64,000 bases of DNA, from NCBI RefSeq assembly GCF_026210795.1, contig NC_089444.1:4144501-4208500 (forward strand), given 5' to 3'. This document shows, piece after piece, positions 57,879 to 64,000 of the stretch (positions are counted from its first letter, which is position 1; each line of letters begins with the position of its first letter). The notes under the pieces were generated by a model. That model did not search any database, was not told the DNA's origin, and saw only the letters and a program-made list of their open reading frames with translations. The DNA comes from Rhizophagus irregularis (Eukaryota > Glomeromycota > Glomeromycetes > Glomerales > Glomeraceae). A program made the translations under genes and the position numbers.

Positions 57879-58745
57879 TTAAAATCGACACACCACCCTG
57901 CTAAAGCTGTTATTAAGTTGCACCGTTAGACGACTCATAAAACCCGAATAGTGATTAAACCAAAACAAACCATATTTCATCGAGTTCTTCAAATAATCAA
58001 CGTCGGAGTCACGTGCGGCGTCGGAAAGGGTCGGAGGAGGTAAAGTTGAGAAAGGTAAGTACGTGGACTTTGGCAAATTAGAAGGCCGAGAAAGTTTAAG
58101 TTTTTGAGTGATATTCATCGCGTCTTCCCATCTAGATTTATCATAGGAGCGCGGTAGCCAAATTCTTTTTCTGATTTTTTGGATAAAGTGATTGTGGATA
58201 GCAGAGATGATCTTCATCGCTGAGTTTCGTGGAATCGAAAGTTCGTCAAAAAATTCGACGAAGGATTTTGGAAGGCAGCCACGGACAAGACTATACGAGG
58301 CCCAATTTGAAGAAGAAAAGGACCAACAAAGAAGAGATTTTAAATTTGTTAATAAACAGAGAGGGATCTTTTTTAACGAGATCACCAGCTTCTTGGAGTT
58401 TCACGATAAATTTGTTCTGGTAGGAAAGGAGAATTTGTTCTATAGCAGTACGTCTACAATTGCACATAAACAAGTGCATGAAATCTTCCTTAGAGTCGAG
58501 GCATGAACGACATGATAAAATGTCAATATATAAGTCCGGGCGAATTCTTTTAAGATGTTCCAAGGTAGGCAAATCTTCCAAAAAGAGTTTAAATTTGAAG
58601 GTGCGATGAGAAGAAGCGTGAGCACGAGTAAAGGAGGCATCATGCTGAGGTTTAGAGTTCAACTAGAACCAAGTGAGATCCCAATTGATTATAAAATCTG
58701 AAATGGAAGATAAAGTAATGGCAAAATTAAAACGCGATAAACGCG
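57879..58745 (-). pseudogene. LINE 2 ORF2, C-terminal region with zinc knuckle
   Basis: It continues ORF2 after a frameshift near 58765. A TAG near 58664 interrupts the frame (before NSKPQHDASFTRAHASSHRT). The CRSCLDSKEDFMHLFMC motif is the CCHC-like knuckle found at the C-terminus of many LINE ORF2 proteins. A second frameshift near 58300 leads into YSLVRGCLPKSFVEFFDELS, IRKRIWLPRSYDKSRWEDAM and the stop at 57879. Confidence 0.75.
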
Positions 58746-61735
58746 TTAATCTATGCATCCACAGCATCTGCGAATATTGTTTGAATAAACGTTGAGGATT
58801 AGATTCGCATAAATATCATCATATTTTAATATGAAATCATGAGGAGAAACTTGATCCAGATCAGAAAGAAGAATTGCAGAAGAAGAAGTATGCGCAGAGT
58901 TGGCTAAAGAGTCCGCGTAGTCATTGTAGAAATTACCAGAGTGACCTTTCACTTTAACTGTCTTGACGGATAAAGATTTGGATGAAATAAGATGTTCAAT
59001 AATAGCCCAGAGTTCGAAATTGGTGGTCTTGTAATAGAGCCTACTATTGGAATAAGAAAAAGTAGCACATAGACGGAGACCATCTATGGCAGATTGGGAG
59101 TCAGTATGAATTGTGACTGTTGAAGAAGGAGGGGTGACTGTCAAGGCAGCATGTATAGCGGCTATTTCAGCTCGTGTAGAAGAAGGCCAATTATGAATAG
59201 TGCCATGAGCATAAGCAGCAACGGATTGGAAAAAACCAGCGTCGTCTAGGACTTGAACCCAAGACCAACCCATAGAAACATCAGGAGTGCCAGGGTTAAT
59301 TAAAGAGCCATCGGTATAGAAACAATAATGATTGTCAGAAGGAGTCGCTAACGGTGAAGCAGCAAAGGCAAGAAAGGCAGCCGAGCCCAGAGAGGGAGGA
59401 AGAGAGGGAGAAGGCAGAATATCCACATCTACTAGTGAAAAATCAGGTGCAGTGTCCAAACGACCGTAGTATGACCTTACAGTTAGGTCAAGGTCAGCCC
59501 AAGAAAAAGGAGAAGTAATATTGATGGTATCATGTCTAATACGTTTCTGCGTCATTAGAAGGAGCAAAGATCTAAGAGGAGAAAGCTTTGGGATGATACA
59601 TAAAGGAGTAACATCTGTTGGATTGCTTTTAGTATGGGTAACCGGTACATGTTTAGAACAACCGGGACAAGGAGAAAGCGTGATAACATCATTGGGTCGA
59701 GTCACACAATCAGAGATCCAATAGACAATCTTGCAAGAATATTGTTGTTTGCTGAGCTGTTTTCCAAAAAGAGGAGAGCCATCATCATCCAAGGTTACGA
59801 TCCATTTCATGGATTTTCTAGAGGAGCCAAAAGCTGGAATCAAGTCGATGTTACAGGAAGTAGCATCAGATGAAAATTGGTCCAAAAGGAGAGAATTAGA
59901 GTTCGGGACGGTAACGTTTTGGTGAATGTCGGTGAACCACTTATGCGGAAGGGCTCGATGACCTTTCTTGCTCGATAAATTGGATAAGTAAACATTCCAA
60001 ATAATCATATAGGTTCCTTGAGGTGTAATGAATTGAGATAAGTAATATAGTTGCAAACTTCTCAGACGTCGGAAGTAGGATATAAAAGTCTTTGGAGTCA
60101 TAACATCAAATAAAGGCGTATGACCATCAGATATAGTAAAGTCAGGCAAGGTTGAAAGTTGTGAACGCGATAACCTGAAAGTAGTAGTGGTCAGGAGAGC
60201 GATAGTGCAAGCGATATAATCCTGTTTAAAAGCAAAGAGTTTAGACCATAAAGTCCAATCTCTGACTAGTAACGGGGAAATGGGAATCAAAAAGGAAAAT
60301 TGAATTAAACGTAATCTATATACAAATAAATTTTTCATAAAAGGGGAAGAAGAATTAGCTAACAAAAATAAATTAGTCAAGTGTATTTGTGATTGATGAA
60401 AAAATAAATTAATCAGTCCCAAGCCTTGAGATAAAAACAAGATAGAATCCGGGAGTACACGAGAAAAATTGGCCTTATGTTTAACCAAAGAACGGATACT
60501 ACTGGTTGCCGAGGCACATTCAGATTCAGAGAGGTGAGTGGCTTGCATACGATATTCCAATTTCAGAATAAGGACGGTATTGTGCAGGTAAACAACTTGT
60601 TTAGCAGACAATTTGGCAGGGCGAACAATAGCCGCGAAGGAACTGCATTCACGAGCAACTTGCTTCTTGACAAAATCGCGAGAACCAGCGACATTGAACC
60701 AGACGCCCAGGAAGCGAAAAGAGCTATTCATGGAGATAGGCACGATAGAAATGGAAGGAACTTTGTTCAGTCCAGATAATTGCAAGTCAAACACGACTAG
60801 AGAAGGCGAAGAAACTGAAGTGGGAGGCAACGAGTTAGTAATAAAAACATATTTGTTGTGATTAGCGGAAGTATTATTAATTTGATAAAATTCTTCCGTA
60901 ATAGAGAGCATCGATTCCATTCCAGATTTGGATGACGAAATTAAAGTAGAATCATCCATAAAGACCAAGTTGTTGATTTGTAATCCATCTGAATTTGCCT
61001 CAGCCAAGGGATTAGATAAAGAAGGAGCATGAAGTATATATGGATCCATCATTTCATTTTTAAGAACAGTCAATAAAGGGTCTATATATATAACCCAAAG
61101 TAAAGGAGAGATAACTTCGCCTTGATCTATACCAATACGAACGCGGTAAGAAGGAGTAGTTCCATGAGCAGTAAAAACGTGATTAGAGCGTTTCATAAAG
61201 AGGGATAAGATAAACTTGGTAGCCGAAGCAGGAAGTTTAATGCGTTCTAAAGCAAAACGCAACATCTTGAGATCAACCGAGTCGAAAGCCTTCGAAATAT
61301 CTTGTGAAAGAATCCAAAGCGGTGATTTGTTGACATGAGCATCATGGATAATAGATTCAAGTACGACAATAGGATCGCGACAAAAACCACCAGGAAGACC
61401 GGCGAAGTTACCACCTTTAAGAACTTTATTCGAAGCCAAAATAGAAGCGAGACGATTATAGAAGAGTTTGACCAAAGATTTTCTAATTACTTCAAGCAAA
61501 GTAATAGGTCTTGTATTTTTGAGTTGACATTTCCATTCGTGAGGTTTAGGGATAGGAAAAACCATAGCTTGACGCCATAAATCGGGAATATCTGCAGTGC
61601 GAAGGCAAAATTGGACCAGAAGTAAAACCAAAGCTGAAGTGTTGGAACCCAAATGCTTAAGCATTTCATAAGTGATCATAGAAGGACCAGGAGCTTTATC
61701 ATTCGGCATCGAAGAGACCGTAGACAACCATTCTT
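58746..61735 (-). pseudogene. LINE 2 ORF2, reverse transcriptase and RNase H
   Basis: A continuous frame of about 990 residues. RT motifs are DKAPGPSMITYEMLKHL, RPITLLEVIRKSLVK, LSQDISKAFDSVDLK, GIDQGEVISPLLWVIY and the catalytic LVFMDDSTLI (about 60950-60965). RNase H motifs are CFYTDGSLINPG (about 59305), SSTRAEIAAIHAAL, IHTDSQSAIDGL and GHSGNFYNDYADSLA, a complete D-E-D-D set. The frame joins the endonuclease by a one-base shift near 61735 (PPTL then EEWLSTVSS). RT and RNase H have no internal stop, so the break is recent. Confidence 0.9.
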
Positions 61736-63498
61736 CAAGGTAGGAGGATCTAACAAAGAATTATAGATAGAAGAATCCACATCATCCATAGGACTATAAG
61801 CAGAAAACCATCTTTCAGGGAGAGCAGAAATATTATCTGGAGGAGATGATTTAATGGGTACGGAAGTCTGGAAGTGTTTGATAACAGCGCCATCAATATC
61901 GCGTAGGTCCGTCAATAGTTTTGGGTGTGTAGGATGGTCAATAAAGACACGGTCCAAGGTGATACGACGTCTTGTACATGAAAGGGCAGAATCAATGAAT
62001 GTAGAAATGTCAGTTTCAAAGTTATTATCCCTATCATCCAATTTAGCACGAATGGAAGAATCTTGAAATTCTTTTTCTTTGAGAAGAAGGAGGCCGTGAA
62101 GGGCACTGGAGATAATCTTTAAAGATTTTAAGAGAAATTTAAAATCGTCTTGCCTACATGTGGACAAAAAAACAGGTAAAATAGGGGGAGAAGGAATAAC
62201 CTTCTTATAAAAATGAAGAATTTTTTGAAGTCGAATGAAATGAGTGGACCAAGTACGTTCATATCTATTATAATATGTGGAAGGATATTTTTGCAATAAG
62301 CGTATCGAATGCAAAAGGCGACTGAGGAAACGATAATGTTGAGTCAAAGCTTCCAAGTCCTTGGGCACTGTAGGTATATGATGATTTCCAACTGTAACAG
62401 ATGGAAGACAGGCATGAGCAGCTTTCACTATACGAGAATGTAAATATTCACATTGTTGATTGATGTGCCATGATGAGAAAGTCGATGGAGAAACGTCGCA
62501 TAAAGAGTCAGTATGAGTAGAAAAGGAATCCCATTGTTGAGCAGTGACTGAATCAAATTTAAAAATGCGGCGAGTTCGACGTTGGAGTTGTTTAGCACGA
62601 GCGACCTTGATAGACACAAAAAAGAGTGAATCATCAAAATACGTGATGACAGGATTATGATCAGATGAGCAAGTATCTTGTGCATCAAATATATAGGAAG
62701 TGAGAGCAAAGCTCTTGAGCATAGGACAAGACCAAACATAGTCTATACGAGTGATTTGATCATCACGGTGAAAGGTGCCTAAGGAATCAGAAGCGTTAAC
62801 AGGAATAGTTTCTTCATAACCATGTGATAGAAGATGATGTAGCAAACGATAAGCTCATTGAGAGGCAATAGAAGGGCGATTAAAGTAAATAGGATAATAA
62901 GTATCAAGGTGCATATTAAAATCGCCACAAATGGCGTGATAAAAATTATTTTGTTTGGTTTGCACCAATAATTGCAATAAAAAATCAATGGTTTCTGATC
63001 GTAATTTAGAATCAGAAACAGGGGGAATATAAATAACAAAATGCGCAATTTAATGTTGCCTTTAAAATAAAGGTCAACAGATAAAATACGCGAGAAATGT
63101 GAAATGAAATCTTGCACATGGGAAGTAAAGGATTTTTCAATAAAAAGGGAAACGCCACCAGTGGATTTAACTTGTTTGGTATTATCTAAATCAGATGAAA
63201 AGACAGTATAATTAGGAAGGCGTTTAGATAGAAAGTGAATTTGTTTAGGGGATAAATGGGTATCTACAATACCACCAAATGAAATATGTTTAAGATTGAA
63301 AAAATTTGAAATTTGTTCAATCTTAACTTGACTATTATGACGAAGACCATTAACATTAAAGGATGAAATATTAAAAGAATTGAGGATAGGGGAAGAATTT
63401 AAAGAAGTAAATAAAGATTCATGTTCTGAAAAATTATAAATGTCTGCGGGGTTGGGTGGGTTATGAACAAATGTATCATAATTAAAATTGTCAGTCAT
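61676..63498 (-). pseudogene. LINE 2 ORF2, N-terminal endonuclease and linker
   Basis: ATG at 63498 gives MTDNFNYDTFVHNPPNPADI. AP-endonuclease motifs follow: ISSFNVNGLRHNSQVK, FGGIVDTHLS, then, after a one-base frameshift near 63055, YHAICGDFNMHLDTYY, a TGA near 62852, and TRIDYVWSCPML with SSDHNPVITYF. A long helical linker (LQRRTRRIFKF to DGAVIKHFQTSVP) leads to the RT. Catalytic residues of the endonuclease are present in family order. Confidence 0.85.
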
Positions 63499-63545
63499 TA
63501 GAACACATTGATAATAATAAACGGGGAAAGGAGTTGAGAATTCAG

Positions 63546-64000
63546 TTATTGCGAAGGAGCTGAAGCTCGATCGGAGGGAGAACCACCAAGAGAAGCAATA
63601 AAACTTTGAATGGAACTAGTGAGCGATTGTAAAGTATCTTTAATCGCTTTTTGATCTTGAATAACAGAGTTCAATTCGTCTTGTGGGGAAGGGTTAGAAG
63701 TGGATGCAGGAGCAGAGTGCGAAGCTTTGTTAGATGCAGATTTATTGGAAGAGGATTTCATTGGACCAGAAGATAAGGGAGCATTGGGATGCTGGATTAA
63801 GGTACCAGTGGATTCGGGAGGGTCTTCTTCCATTCGATCAGGTTCAGGAATGACAACAGGTGTAGACGGAAGATTAATGCCTAAATGGGCTTCTATAGCA
63901 GAAAGCCGTTGGTTGTTGAGTTCAAGGGTTGAAATGCGGAATTCCACACGAGCAACATCTTGTTGAAGATTCTTCAAAACATTAAGGATGTTGAAAGCAG
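63546..64000 (-). CDS. LINE 2 ORF1 protein, C-terminal part
   Basis: The frame is open to the right edge and ends at 63546. It starts in view with a helical segment (NVLKNLQQDVARVEFRISTL), then a Pro/Ser-rich linker (SSNKSASNKASHSAPAS) and a short helical tail. ORF1 proteins coat LINE RNA; no zinc knuckle is seen in this part. It lies 48 bases upstream of ORF2. Confidence 0.65.
   Translation of the reverse strand, partial: AFNILNVLKNLQQDVARVEFRISTLELNNQRLSAIEAHLGINLPSTPVVIPEPDRMEEDPPESTGTLIQHPNAPLSSGPMKSSSNKSASNKASHSAPASTSNPSPQDELNSVIQDQKAIKDTLQSLTSSIQSFIASLGGSPSDRASAPSQ

Larger units (their letters stand above)
57591..64000 (-). mobile_element. LINE 2, non-LTR retrotransposon, cut by the right edge
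   Basis: On the minus strand it carries ORF1 (63546-64000, partial), a 48-base gap and ORF2 (63498 to about 57879) with endonuclease, reverse transcriptase, RNase H and a C-terminal zinc knuckle, then a 3' UTR with AATAAA signals near 57650. The base composition is clearly less AT-rich than LINE 1. The domain order and RNase H fit I/Tad-like LINEs; the clade is not certain. ORF2 has several frameshifts and stops but is otherwise complete. Confidence 0.88.

Noticed and set aside
59521-60861. Plus-strand frames inside LINE 2
   Set aside because: Antisense to an uninterrupted RT/RNase H frame with clear motifs.

Overview
The window looks like nuclear DNA of an arbuscular mycorrhizal fungus (Glomeromycotina, most like Rhizophagus). 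It is very AT-rich, has spliceosomal introns of about 50-85 bases with GTAAGT-type donors, and is packed with eukaryotic transposable elements carrying subterminal ATCGGGTACC / CCAATCGG repeats. One accessory protein (26565-27473) carries a helical domain I recall from many R. irregularis hypothetical proteins. No ordinary housekeeping gene is visible. The species call is inference.

Layout. (1) 1-8360: a decayed LINE on the minus strand, cut by a Tigger/pogo element (1-1405), a hAT-like MITE (4042-4795) and a CACTA-type element (5319-8128). (2) 8361-14511: the end of another CACTA-type element, four ~335-bp repeat copies, and an intact-looking six-exon gene on the minus strand (13008-14250). 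(3) 14512-17616: a further CACTA-type element. 17943-18932: a solo LTR. (4) 19099-45474: a CACTA (Tnp2) transposase pseudogene split by a Ty3/gypsy-like LTR retrotransposon (19326-42653, about 12.7 kb without its own passengers). The retrotransposon is itself interrupted by a 5.1-kb CACTA-type element with another element inside it, a 537-bp fold-back element, a 3.4-kb Helitron with a MITE in its 3' end, and a pogo-like element in the 3' LTR. (5) 46403-49331: a small coiled-coil gene, then a paralogue of the 13-kb gene. (6) 49362-54479: a CACTA-type element with two nested MITEs and an inverted partial copy. (7) 54480-57590: GC-richer unknown reading frames. (8) 57591-64000: a second, younger-looking LINE on the minus strand, cut by the right edge.

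Two things stand out. First, the retrotransposon's second polyprotein is reverse transcriptase, then RNase H, then a thymidylate-kinase-like P-loop kinase (Walker A GVDGTGKTT), with the integrase in a separate downstream frame. The element also has several accessory frames upstream of gag and reads like a polycistronic message. Second, five or more of the inverted-repeat elements, from two superfamilies, carry arrays of intron-like modules: tiny exons of about 25-50 bases alternate with units that have a GTAAGT donor in a hairpin, a TTACTAAC branch-point-like motif in a second hairpin, a T-run and an AG. The stems differ in sequence but keep pairing.

The nesting gives a clear order of events. 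The two LTRs differ at only about three of 613 positions by eye. At least one DNA transposon, and probably most of the five lying inside the retrotransposon, therefore arrived very recently. Most premature stops in the broken genes are explicable as C-to-T changes in CAA, CAG or CGA codons.
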